Below, piece by piece: positions 23,801-35,400 of a stretch of DNA of 64,000 nt. The notes below the pieces were generated by a model that was not told the DNA's origin, ran no database searches, and worked only from the letters and a program-made list of their open reading frames with translations. The translations under genes were made by a program, and so were the position numbers. Numbering within the stretch: position 1 is the first letter of the stretch; the number at the start of each line of letters is the position of its first letter. The DNA is taken from assembly GCF_963576615.1 (NCBI RefSeq), contig NC_088711.1, positions 11,402,869-11,466,868 of the forward strand. The letters are read 5' to 3'. The stretch comes from Watersipora subatra. Taxonomy: Eukaryota; Bryozoa; Gymnolaemata; Cheilostomatida; Watersiporidae.

Positions 23801-24627
23801 CTAGTCTACTAAATTTACTGGAAATAACAGTTCCATTAGCGGCTTGACTATTTATGCAAAGCCAGTATTACAGCAATGTCAAACATCATAAAGTTAGCTG
23901 AGTAGACGCAATAACGCCAAGAACACTGGCACTGGGAAACACTGGAAGTTACAACTATACCTGTGTTTTTTATTCGCCATGTTTTGATAAAGTTAACATT
24001 GGGTCGTACGGATTCACCTTCCCCAATGGTAACATCTTTAACAAAGGACATGGAAGGAAGAGGAATCAGATCAGTTTGCTGTTCGTAATCATAGTAGGAA
24101 CCGATGGCAGCTTGCAGATTCCTGTAAAAACAACTAATTATTAATAAGAGGTATCAAGACCAATCTAAGCAAATAAAGCTATAAACTGAGTTAAAGATTC
24201 GGAGCATGAATGGTTCTACTTCAGATGAAATCAACAGAACTCTTCACTTAAATGCGCAAGCACCCTGAATCCCAGATACAAAACTCAGAAGCGTATTTCG
24301 GAAAGATTTGCTTACACACTAATTACACAAATTCATAGCAGCAACACCACATACAGTGTAAATGCATTATGACGCAATTTTAACAATGCTGCAGACAGAA
24401 CACATTATCGTTAGAAATAACTTGAAAACTTCTTGGCTTAGATTTATGCACTAAGTTTTTAAAGAAACTTACCAATTGTTCATATCAAGAAAAAATGTAC
24501 ACGCTTCAGGATTCAGTTGATTTCCTAGTAAACGTTGAAATTCGGATACTAAAACTTCTCGATCCTGAGTTCCCATGGAAAGAAATTGTTGCATTAGTTG
24601 ACCGTCAATATCATTGTCGACATCCAT
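20481..24627 (-). CDS. ILRUN: ILRUN ortholog (UBA-like plus NBR1-type FW domain), 4 exons
   Basis: Four minus-strand exons (24473-24627, 23961-24121, 21087-21284, 20481-20839) join in frame to 290 residues; human ILRUN (C6orf106) has 298. Residues 1-75 form the UBA-like part (LMQQFLSMGTQDREVLVSEF...NLQAAIGSYYDYE). The NBR1-type FW domain covers about 83-185: MSFVKDVTIGEGES, FIKTWRIKNTG, SWPSGCCLKF, GMYHGQWRMSTSTG, DTIWVILQV. A conserved YNPFKSPHKS block precedes a Ser/Thr-rich tail. Every junction uses GT/AG and the phases agree (2, 1, 1). In vertebrates ILRUN lowers p300/CBP and restrains IRF3-driven cytokine transcription in the nucleus; that role is inferred here. The next gene on this strand, BCL9, ends 1.4 kb upstream of its ATG. 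Confidence 0.96.
21087..21284 (-). CDS. ILRUN: ILRUN exon 3
   Basis: Follows a 2.7-kb intron. The acceptor AAACAG gives G-LNSWPSGCCLKF, then the FW core with GMYHGQWRM, ending TLFG at donor GTG|GTGAGT, phase 1. Confidence 0.95.
21285..22792. other. ILRUN intron 2, proximal part
   Basis: Intronic AT-rich sequence between exons 2 and 3. No exon, RNA gene or recognisable repeat was found. Confidence 0.6.
22793..23215. mobile_element. MITE with imperfect terminal inverted repeats in ILRUN intron 2
   Basis: The left end TACCTTAAAACCTCTAATTA and the right end (reverse complement TACCGTGAAATCTCTAATTG) mirror each other and continue into 'TTGAAAAAT'-type sequence. Internally, GTTAAAAATAGACCGACAG-type segments recur in both orientations (22848, 23105). 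No transposase frame. Confidence 0.65.
23216..23960. other. ILRUN intron 2, distal part
   Basis: Intronic sequence with no further feature recognised. Confidence 0.5.
23961..24121 (-). CDS. ILRUN: ILRUN exon 2
   Basis: The acceptor TTTTTACAG completes the Trp codon. It encodes NLQAAIGSYYDYE and the first strand of the FW domain (SMSFVKDVTIGEGES...TWRIKNT), ending in donor CAG|GTATAG, phase 1. Confidence 0.95.
24473..24627 (-). CDS. ILRUN: ILRUN exon 1
   Basis: Starts MDVDNDIDGQLMQQF; the ATG has A at -3 (AAAATGG). It encodes the first helices of the UBA-like region and ends ...FLDMNNW across a strong donor (TTG|GTAAGT), phase 2. An in-frame ATG further upstream was not needed: the human start MDVDLDPELMQKF aligns directly. 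Confidence 0.95.
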
Positions 24628-26058
24628 TTTTAGAAAGTTCATCCGCACTTGAGACAGTTATTACTCCATTACGTATATAGAGACATGATACCAATATTCG
24701 ATACAAGTTGGAAAGTCGATTTCCTACTTAATGGCCCTGAAATGCGGTACGCAGATCTAGTGATGCGTACGAGTGGTAGCGTTGGTGTGAAAAACCTGCG
24801 GCATAAACTACGTCACAGGAAATGGTAATTATTGGCGAAGTTTACGATATCAGAGTTGTGTTCTTTTACTCGTAATCAGTGGGAGAAGATAACATATCTA
24901 AAACAAGATCGTAATTATAAGGCATTTCAGGGCAGTTTGTACAGGCTGAACACTACATACCACGCATTATCTAGCCTCCTTTATTCTTTATACTAATATA
25001 TATATAACGTACACGCAGAAATTATCAGGTGAAAAGAATTTAACATTGAAAATATTGTTGCAAAAACTCGAGTGCAAATATATTGCATGAGCTTATGCTT
25101 GAAATTATCACACCTTCCTACCTACAGCGCCATGAACATCCATATAAGTAGTACTAGCCCATCATTCTATTAACTTTGATTTTGTATTCTATTTTCTATA
25201 CAAGTATTTGGTATTTTATAGCGAATCAAAATACTAAATCTATAATACAAAAACTGCTATAAACAACAGGAAAAACTGCATTCTGTTGTACAACTTCACG
25301 TCATGGCAAACCTTAAGTAGGTAACATCGAGATATTCACAAAAATAATCATGTCAGCGTGAATAATTATGGGCACAACTGATATACATATATGTGTAATA
25401 ATACAAATGACATTGAATAACATGAAATGTCTGTACTCATTGTTCATCTCTACAGTATATGAAGTAAACCAACGCAAAAAGAATGGATGTTTGAATCCAT
25501 GCTAATAATAAAAATACCAACGCTGAGCTAAATGGCCCACAGATAAATGTCAATAAAATAAAAAGACGATTCAGGGTGTCACACCCTCGATGCGTCCCTG
25601 ACGGTAAAAATATACATGGAGCAGTAAAAAATGAGAATACAAATTAGTGTAACAAGTCTTCGGTATTTGCAGATAATGATTAAATACAATCAACACAGTT
25701 ATTGTACAATGCAAGAACAAGATTTCCTGCGAATTCTAACTTTGTGGTTATTGTGTAGTTCAAATAAAGGTACAACAATAGTTGTCTCGGCAAATAAGTT
25801 AAGTAAAAGGGGAAATTTTGAATTATAGAAAAGCCTAACTGAAAAAATATATTCAAAGACAAGACAAAGCATAATTTAATACCAAAAATCGGTAGAGCTA
25901 CGATAAATACTTGAGAATAGGCAGTCACAATATGTACAAAGAGACATAAATAGTAAGTAAAAAGTATTGAGTCTAAGAGAGATGACTTCATTACAAATAA
26001 CTACAATAAATCACACTATATACATTATGTACAGCAAGGCTTGTCTACGCGCACAAGC
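24628..26058. other. BCL9 3' flank / ILRUN 5' flank
   Basis: The 1.4 kb between the BCL9 stop (26061-26059, minus strand) and the ILRUN ATG should hold the BCL9 3' UTR and the ILRUN promoter. A minus-strand AATAAA (plus TTTATT at 24980) is a possible BCL9 poly(A) signal, but others exist and no site is proven. Confidence 0.4.
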
Positions 26059-26414
26059 CTACATGCCACCCATCATGTATGGACTCGTACCGGGTCCAGG
26101 CCCATTCACATAGGGCGCTCCTTGCGGAGATATCATCATGTGCTGAGGAGGCATACCAGGGTGCCCTGGATGAGATATTTGCCTCGAAATGCCCATATGA
26201 CCTGCTCCTGGTGGAAAGTCTCCAGGAAATCCCGGATGCGCGCCATGGGGTGCGGGAGAAAAATCCATCGGCCCAGGAGGGTTGAAAGGAGAGTGCGATT
26301 GGGGCATCATGGCAGGGTGAGCAGGCATGTGAGCTCCCTGGTGAGGAGGCATATGTCCCATCATCATTGGTGCGCCTGGATGTCCGTGAGGAGAATGCAT
26401 TGGATCCATCATAC
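26059..26414 (-). CDS. BCL9: BCL9 terminal exon
   Basis: The acceptor TTATTCTCAAG restores Gly in GMMDPMHSPHGHPG. 117 residues rich in Met, Pro, His and Gly follow, ending SPYMMGGM and TAG. BCL9 proteins likewise end in a Met/Gly/Pro-rich tail. Long open frames on the opposite strand across 26041-26442 are composition shadows. Confidence 0.92.
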
Positions 26415-29400
26415 CTTGAGAATAAAATATCGACAGGCTTAACATTTGCATAACCCTGGATAGAGACAGGCAACAATGCTAAGGTTTTCCCAGCAGTCAA
26501 GCTAGCCACAACCATACATCCTGCTATTGCACATTGGTATGTTATACGCTAACCTCTTGAAGCATACACAAATTTCCCAATCATCTATTACCAACACCAG
26601 TTTCTAGCACATATGACATACCTATGTTAGGAGGTGCTTCCTGTCCAAGGGGTGGAGCCATCGGACCATATAAGCCAGAGGGTGGACTGTAAACACTGCT
26701 CACAGGAGGCATGTTCGGATGGGCACTAGTAAACTGGGACATGGGTGGAGCATGGCTAGGAGGCATTCCGGGTGACATGTGAGGTGCTGGTGTCGGGTGC
26801 ATCGTCATGCCCGAGTACTGTGGCAACCCAGCATGGTTGTGTGCTACAAAATGACAAGCAATTGCAATGGTGTATATACAGGCCTGTATGGAATAGAATT
26901 TGACAAACAGAATAAGCGATCCGTAAATAGAACACGAGGATAAAAATTTGCTTTCATCAATATCTCTGCATAACCCAGCAGATACTATGCATGATCAACT
27001 TTTAAGAGTGGCATAAACTGGAAACGGCTACAACTCTACAATATTACATATAGCTTGAAAATCTAGAGCTTGTCCGCTTAAAACCTAATTCATGCAAACA
27101 GATACACGTAGCAGCGATCATCTATTTTTAAGAGAAAATTATCATAGTTTCAATTTTGGTAAAGATAGGACTTGTTGAATGTCGATAAATAAAGACAACG
27201 ATCTGTGAAGATCGGTGTTTTTATTTATCGGTGTCATCCAGTGGCATCAGCAACATTACTGTTGTTGATGCAACTGGATGATAGAAAACAAATGGTCTAG
27301 CCTAGAAAATGTTGGAAGTGTAGCAGCTATGCTAACTGTGTCGTGACTGTGCATTGGCTAATCAATGTTGACATCAACACTGGCTCAGTAGCTTGTGTCG
27401 CTATTAAAAGTGTACATGTCTTTGAATATGAGGCCCCGAGTTTGATTCCCGTGTAAGGCAATCTTTTTCCTAACATGGCTTTGGACAGGTGGAAGGACAC
27501 GGCTCTTATTATAGTAAAGATTATTTGCTGTTAGAAATACAGTAAACGCTCCTATAATATACACCTCCTATAACATACACCTCCTACAACATACACCTCC
27601 TACAACATACCCCTCCTACAACATACACCTCCTACAACATACACCTCCTATAACATACACCTCCTATAACATACACCTCCTATAAAATACACCTCCTATA
27701 AAATACACCTCTTATAACATACACCTCCTATAACATACACCTCCTACAACATACACCTCCTACAACATACACCTCCTACAACATACACCTCCTACAACAT
27801 ACACCTCCTACAACATACACCTCCTATAACATACACCTCCTATAACATACACCTCCTATAACATACACCTCCTATAACATAAATTCCACATAAAGTAAAT
27901 AATTAATGTAAAGTTTTTGCTTCGTACAATATAAAAAATTTCATGTAACGTAAAGTGTCAAGTCAGTGCTCAAAACTTGTGGGTAGGCTAATAAATATCA
28001 ATTTTTCTCTCGCTGCACTTGGGAAAGAAAACGACGAATAGGGTTATCTCTATTATATATACGAGTACCGTGGCAGTTTAGCTCGCTGTGAGAAATCGTC
28101 AGGTGTGTCGATAAAGTCAGGTGTGTCGATAAAGTCAGGTGTGCCGATAAAGCACAGTAAATAAGTAGGCCTACCATAAGGATTTCAGCCCGAAATTGAA
28201 ATACCCATATTACCAGTAATAGAAACCAGATGAAACTTGAATGAGTAGGTGACAAGCCTGCTAACTACACGCATATAAAAGAGTAAGAGCATCACTGCTG
28301 CCCCACCTTGTGGAATGCTGCAGTTTACAGATTGTGGCAGCCGCTGAGGTGGGGGTGGTGGCAACCGTGAGTTATCTGGATAGTAACTGATCTTGGAGGT
28401 AGGCGTTTTACTATCTAGGTTTGGTAGGGGTGTCGCAAATGACTCATTTCTTCCAAAGTCAAAGGATTGTGGTTTTTGCACAACTGGCTCATTAGCTGGA
28501 GGCAGCGCTGCTGGATGGCTGACTGGAAGGTACTGTAATGTGTTGCCACCCTTTGCCTGCACTTTAACAGAGTTGGTAGTTGATGGGTTAGTAGGTGGAA
28601 AGTTAGGTTCTTCACTCGAAAAGTGAGGAGCTCCGGAAGTCATACCTCCGGTGTTCATTGTCACATCAACATTTTGTTGCATCTGTGTAGGCCTTCCTGC
28701 GCTGTCAAAGCCTGCGTGCTGCTGGGATGCATTAACATTTTGAATGTTAACCTGTCCAATTGACATGTGCGCATTTACAAATGTGTTGTTGACACTTGGC
28801 TGAGCACTCCCACTAGTAGCAGGTATGGCATTAGGACCTGCGGACGACTGGTTAGCAGAACTCGACATAGGTACAGGACCAGACGCTATAGCCGGTGTGA
28901 CACCCGGCTGTTGCGCAGGCTGCTGGCCAGGTTGTGGACCGGGCTGCTGCTGTAGATCCCTAAAAGGCCCACCTTCTACCATATTCTGCTGTATTTGCTC
29001 GACTCCCTTAGCCAGGTTGGCTAGTGTGGACGAGGTAATCTTTAGGTTAGAATGAGAGTTCATCGGACTTCCGGGACCTGGATGTCTCCCAGATTGGGCA
29101 CCAAACTGGTTTGACTCGGTGGAATCTGGACTTTGGTATGCAGTATTCGGCTGTTTAATAATCCTTAATTCTTTATTCTCAAACTGAGTATAGTACTGTT
29201 TTTGAGCGGGAGGCGTAGCCATACTTTCGAGGCCCCTTTTGTTGTTTGTAGACTGAGAGTAACTTGGAGGTGGTTTGTGTGAAGCTGAGCCTGATGCTGG
29301 GTGACCCTGAAAGTAAAGTAGGAAATGTGGAGTGGAGACATTATGTGGCATAGCACAACATCATTGAAAGAATCGGCAAGAACATGCGCCCCTCGTGAAC

Positions 29401-32400
29401 CCGACAAGTGATGAGTTGTCCCTGTAACTATTGCAATCCAAAAATAAAAATGTTACGTGAGATTTTTAAAATTTTGGGGCACATCCACGCAAAAAAACAC
29501 CTAAAACATTTTACTAAAAAAAATTCGCCTTACGTAACGGTATTCGTGTATGTTTCAACAATCTTTATGCAATGCCTAGAAGATGAAAAGTTGAAAAAGA
29601 GCCAGAAACTTAAAAGGTCGACTGTCGATAGGGAACACGTATAGTACTGGTAACTTCAAAGCTTAAATTCTAGCGCTCAAATTGCATGTATGGTATTCCG
29701 AAAGGCAGACCTTCAGTGCAAGTGCATCAGTATTGACGGTTCTTAGATGTGTCACATAAACTCCTATCTTCTAGATGAGAGAATATCATTACTGTTCCTT
29801 TCACATAAAAGATATTTGGCTACATAAATAAAAACTGGATAATTCTGAGCCATAGAGAAATTTGTTAAAACACTGAACAGATTCCTCCACTACAACAATA
29901 TATGATTTTTACCTGAAAGCATATTTTTTCGTCAAACAAAAAAAGCATATTTTCAGAGGGGAGTAGTAACACTTTTTAATGATTGTTATATCTAAAGTTT
30001 CTTTTCAACATGGGTCTGTAGTTGAAAACTTGCAAGGACTGACACGAGAGACATTCTTTAGAAACATCTAGCATCGAACAATGACTACTACCTCTTTTAC
30101 AGTCAAAGTTCCACTCCCAATTCTTTTTATTTACAAATGTTTTGACAAACAGAAGAAAATTTGAGCAAATATTTCTATGTATATATGAGGCAACTTACAA
30201 CATATCACATCTGAAATTTTATGAAACATGACAGTTTTATAAGTAAAATGAAAACAGTAAATAGAAAGAAAATGTAAAAATAATAAAAAACAAGGTGAAT
30301 TTGATTTAAACTATATGCAGTGTGAGTTAAAGTAAGTTACACGCGTATATCTATCCCTATTCTACAATTTAATCTATACATGCATATACACGTATGTAGA
30401 TTCAGTGGTAGAGGCTGAGGATCAGCATAGAATAAAGGCTGAACAGAGCTGAATCATCTATGTATGATGTATAGCATACATACATCTATGTATGTATGCT
30501 ATACATCATACATAGACGTATGTATGCTATACATCATACATCTATGTATGTATGTATGTATGTATGTATGTATGTATGTATGTATGTATGTATGTATGTA
30601 TGTATGTATGTATGTATGCTGAGTCTACACGTACATTCATGTTTCTAACATAAGGCAACAATAAAAACATCTTCATCCTGTTTATATTTAGTTTTCACAT
30701 AATTTATATAGTACTCGCAGTAAGACCAGCGTTTCCCAGAATTCCTTTCGTGTTCAATCAGATAGCCCCAGTACGTGTTCAATCAGATAGCCCCAGTACG
30801 TGTGTAGATTTTCAGCACATTGTTACACAGCTTTCACGACAACAATCTTATGAACACGTTCATTGAGGGCGATTGCGATTTCATGAGTTTTTTATCAGAT
30901 TGGATTTTAAGAGTCTAGCTCTTAGGAACCAGACAGGGTTTTGAAACGAAATATGTTTAACAACTTGGCAAAAGGCTCGATGGCACGGAGCATATGCATG
31001 TGAAGTTTTGACAAAATCGTTCAAGAAAATGTGAAAACGTATAACGTTTATGCAGACTAACAGACAGACACGATGACAAAGTGAGATTTATTAATATAAA
31101 TATTTGTTTTTGTTGTTTGGGGCTATGGAATGAATATACAAGACACAGTATATTCTTATGGGAATATTTGCTCCAAAACACGATAGTTTCGACACGTGAC
31201 GCAAGTGTGATCGAGATCTGACTGTACTACTTTAAAAATATAGTAGGGATTGAATTTTTCATGTTTTACAGCAAATAGGTCAATAGAAAACCTTTGGAAG
31301 AATAGAAAATATGTGAGAATATCTGTTATTCGAGTAAATGTCTTTGTGCATGACCGCAATGCTGCACTATCATAGATAAAACAAAGATTTTGAGACAAAA
31401 ATGTGAGAAAAAATCTTAAATTCTAGCGGTGAAATGACATTGAAAATCTGAACAAGAACTTCTGGTGGATGACGGAGGAATTTAACGTTGACCGTGCAAA
31501 CGTATCGAGGGTAAAAAAGTCTTTCCATTAGCAATGCTGCATGCTATTATACTTAGGCTAATCACATCAACCAGCACAATGTTGTACACAGAACTAATAA
31601 AGGCATGTAATAAGTAGAGGGCAGAGGTATAAAGAGGTCAAGTAGTTACTTGGAATGGTTCAGGCGGCCCTGCCTGCATGAGATTGCCCTGTTGAGAAGA
31701 GTGAGGAGGAGCGGACCCGTGAGGCCCTTTGTACATCTGCGAATGGCCAGTAGGAGGCATGCCAGGCTCTGATCCTGGAAATCCAGGACCCATTCCTGGC
31801 ATAATTCCTTGCGGAGTGGCGGTGAGAGGAGATGGGGGTATCTACAACAAAACCTTCTATTACAGAAAGAGAACATAGCCAAAATGGAGAGCCATTCTAG
31901 AAGTCCTCGTAAAAACTAAATAATTTAGTTTGAAGGATAACCTAGCAAATATATGATGCGCCAACCTGATACTTGGGAGATTTCAAAGACTGCCCCAAAG
32001 GAGACTGTGGGGCAGGAGACTGAGTGCTGCTTTTTCGTTTTTTAGATTTGCTTGTCCTCGGTGCAGGAGTCTCAGGTGCCGGTGCACTCATTGGAGCTTG
32101 ATACGGTGGAGGGGGTTTCGAGGGCATATTTGGTGGTCCAGCAGAATACATACCCATATCCACATGTGGTCCCCCAGCCATATGAGGAGGTACAGGTCCA
32201 TTAGGACTCATATGGGGGTGGCCAGCAGCAGACATTGGACCTGGGCCCATTGTGCCACTCATATGATGAGAGTGGGGATGGGGATGTCCGGGCATCATCA
32301 TTCCTGGCCCCAACGGTTGTCCTCCAGGGCCCATCATAGGTCCTGGACCCATAGTTGGTCCTCCTGGTCCAATAGGTGGTCCTCCTGGACCCATAGGATG

Positions 32401-35400
32401 GCCTCCGGGTCCCATCGGAGGTCCTCCTGGCATTGGCTGTCCATTCGGGCCAACCATCGGTCCAGCATGGCTCATAGGAGGTCCTCGTGAAGCTATTGGA
32501 GTACCTCCAGGACCCATGGGTGGTCCTGCACCTCCTGGTCCATAAACTCCAAAATCATCTATTGGATGTTGCATGTGTGGCCCTACAGGGCCCTGTCTGT
32601 CCTGAGCCATGTTTATGTGACTAAAGTCAGTCACTTGCTGCATCTGGGGGTCCATCAACATCTCATGAATCTTCCGCAAACTCGCCATTCCATTTTCTCT
32701 GTTTTGACGCTGCTCTGGTGTAAGATTCTCATCAGGAACAATATTGTGTGAAATATCTAGTTCACTTTGGTTTGTCGGCCCTACTGGCCCCCACATTCCA
32801 GAAGACTCGGGCCTAATGTCAGTGTATCCAGGCATAGGAGGCCGCTGGCCATTCCAGCTAGGATGATTCGGAAGGGGATTAGTACTTTGGGGAGGAAAAG
32901 AGGTACTGTTAGTGCCATTTACAGATGAGTATGGCATCTTCATTGAAGCTGATGAAGCATGGGGTGGTTTCATGCCGTGTTGCTACAAAAGAGATAGTAA
33001 AGATGTAATTGTGAGTCAATCATCTAATTAATTTTTAGACCAATACTTTACTAAGTATTACATAATACTAAATACTGTATTATGGCACAATTGAATAAAA
33101 AAATTACATGGGCCCATAACTTTATTTAAATAGCTTATTGTAACACCTTGTCCAGCAAAATAAACTAAATCAATAAATTGTTGATTAGTTAAAAAGAACA
33201 TGAAAAATAAATTGAACAAATATAGACTTTTGCTGTGGAGTGAGTCCTTTAAAGTGAACAAATATAGACATTTGCTGTAGAGTAAGTCCTTTAAAGTGAA
33301 CAAATATAGACATTTGCTGTGGAGTGAGTCATCTAAAGTGAACAAATATAGACATTTGCAGAGGAGTAAGTCCTTTAAAGTGAACAAATATAGACATTTG
33401 CTGTAGAGTAAGTCCTTTAAAGTGAACAAATATAGACATTTGCTGTGGAGTAAGTCCTTTAAAGTGAACAAATATAGACATTTGCTGTAGAGTAAGTCCT
33501 TTAAAGTGAACAAATATAGACATTTGCTGTGGAGTGAGTCATCTAAATTGAACAAATATAGACATTTGCTGTGGAGTAAGTCCTTTAAAGTGAACAAATA
33601 TAGACATTTGCTGTAGAGTGAGTCATCTAAAGTGAACAAATATAGACATTTGCAGTGGAGTAAGTCCTTTAAAGTGAACAAATATAGATATTTGTTGTGG
33701 AGTAAGTCTTTTAAAGTGAACAAATATAGACATTTGCTGTAGATTAAGTCCTCTAAATTGAACAAATATAGACATTTGCTGTGGAGTATGTCCTCTAAAG
33801 TGAACAAATATAGACATTCGCTGTGGAGTGAGTCCTTTAAAGTGAACAAATATAGACATTTGCTGTGGAGTAAGTCCTCTAAATTGAACAAATATAGACA
33901 TTTGCTGTGGAGTAAGTCCTCTAAAGTGAACAAATATAGACATTCGCTGTGGAGTGAGTCCTCTAAAGTGAACAAATATAGACATTTGAATCATAGACAA
34001 ATTGAATCAAGCCGTTAGGTTGATAGCCAGAGGTCAGCTGAAGAAAACCGATGATGGCCTAAAAAGGAGGGGTTAGTTTAACACCGCTAGTTAGCTAGTT
34101 TATAACCAGTGAATCTACGGTTGTGATGATGTAAAGTGAAACTGAGGAGGTGGGCCTTCTAACAGACACCATCCATTCACCTGAATGAACCGTTTCGTAC
34201 TCGGTTCTTCAATATGGTAAGAGATTATAGAATTGTGAGTGCCGCTGGAGACAGCGGAGGCTGCCATATTGGCTAGTGGTGTAGAGAAGACAAACACCTG
34301 GCTCGATTGGTTGCTCTCCTGATTTAACTTTGTACTCCCATGCCGGCAGTTTCCGTTTTTGTTGAACTCAGCTTTCCTCTCATCACCTGACGAATAAGAG
34401 AACCAGTAAAAATTCAATATGTTAAATGCGTTTGACGACTAGAAAGTCAGAATAGGCAGACTAAATAATAGCAATCTAAGCATACAGCGATAGCGTAGCG
34501 ACACACCCGTACGATAGCGTAGCGACACACCCATTTGGTGCTGCAATGCCATCATGGAAACAGCCGTGTCGCTCTCATTCAGTGTGGCTGTTTAGAAGAA
34601 AGGGACCCACGTAATGTGCCATTTTTGTGTCATGGAAACGGTCTTACCAACCAACGGCGTCGAACTTGGCGCGCGCATAGGTCTTGCTTTCCTGTTGCTT
34701 CATATGCAAAAATTTTAGTTGTCAAAACGTTTTAATCTATCTGTTTTACTTGAAACTGAAAATGGTGGAAGAGAAAGCTATATGGACCAATCATATCAAG
34801 AGCAGCAGGAATGTTTGTTGTACTATATCTTGATGCAGTAGCAGCAGAAGATGTTGATAAACTAGTATCATGTCGATCATCCATGGTTGGTTTTGTCCTT
34901 GACCTTTTAAATATACAACCTTGACATAAGGCATCGCATAACCACCGCCCTACTATAGCGTCTTATGGAAACATGATCTGCTTGTCGGCTCCGTGTAGCG
35001 ATTCGACACTGTCGCACCCACGTGTTGCTAGATTATCATTGTATGAAAACTTAGTAATTAGCTGCTACAAAAATCCCTTGCCCAGCGCAGATACCATCGC
35101 GCTAGACTCTCAACCATTTAGAGAAAACAGTAAGCACAAAGTAAACTAATGCAATAGTATATTACATATTACTAGCATAAGCGTAGGGCCGTTGAAGCAC
35201 ACATGGACACCATCATGATGTCAGCTGCATTATAGCATGCTGCAAGTTGAGCAGCAGCGCACGACTCCTCATCAGCACTACCCGGGTTATCCTCTATGTA
35301 CCCTACTCAGCACAAGTGAGTGACAGCAATTGAGTCACACAAATAAGGTTAGTAGGAAGCTAGTAGACTAATACGTGTACAATATACACCGAGACAACAA

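Noticed and set aside
26041-26442. Plus-strand frame rich in His/Arg/Trp over the BCL9 terminal exon
   Set aside because: Shadow of the Met/Pro/His/Gly-rich minus-strand exon, whose splice sites and stop fit BCL9.
32098-32490. Plus-strand 130-codon frame over the BCL9 HD2 exon
   Set aside because: Shadow of the GP/PMGPGG-coding repeat on the minus strand.
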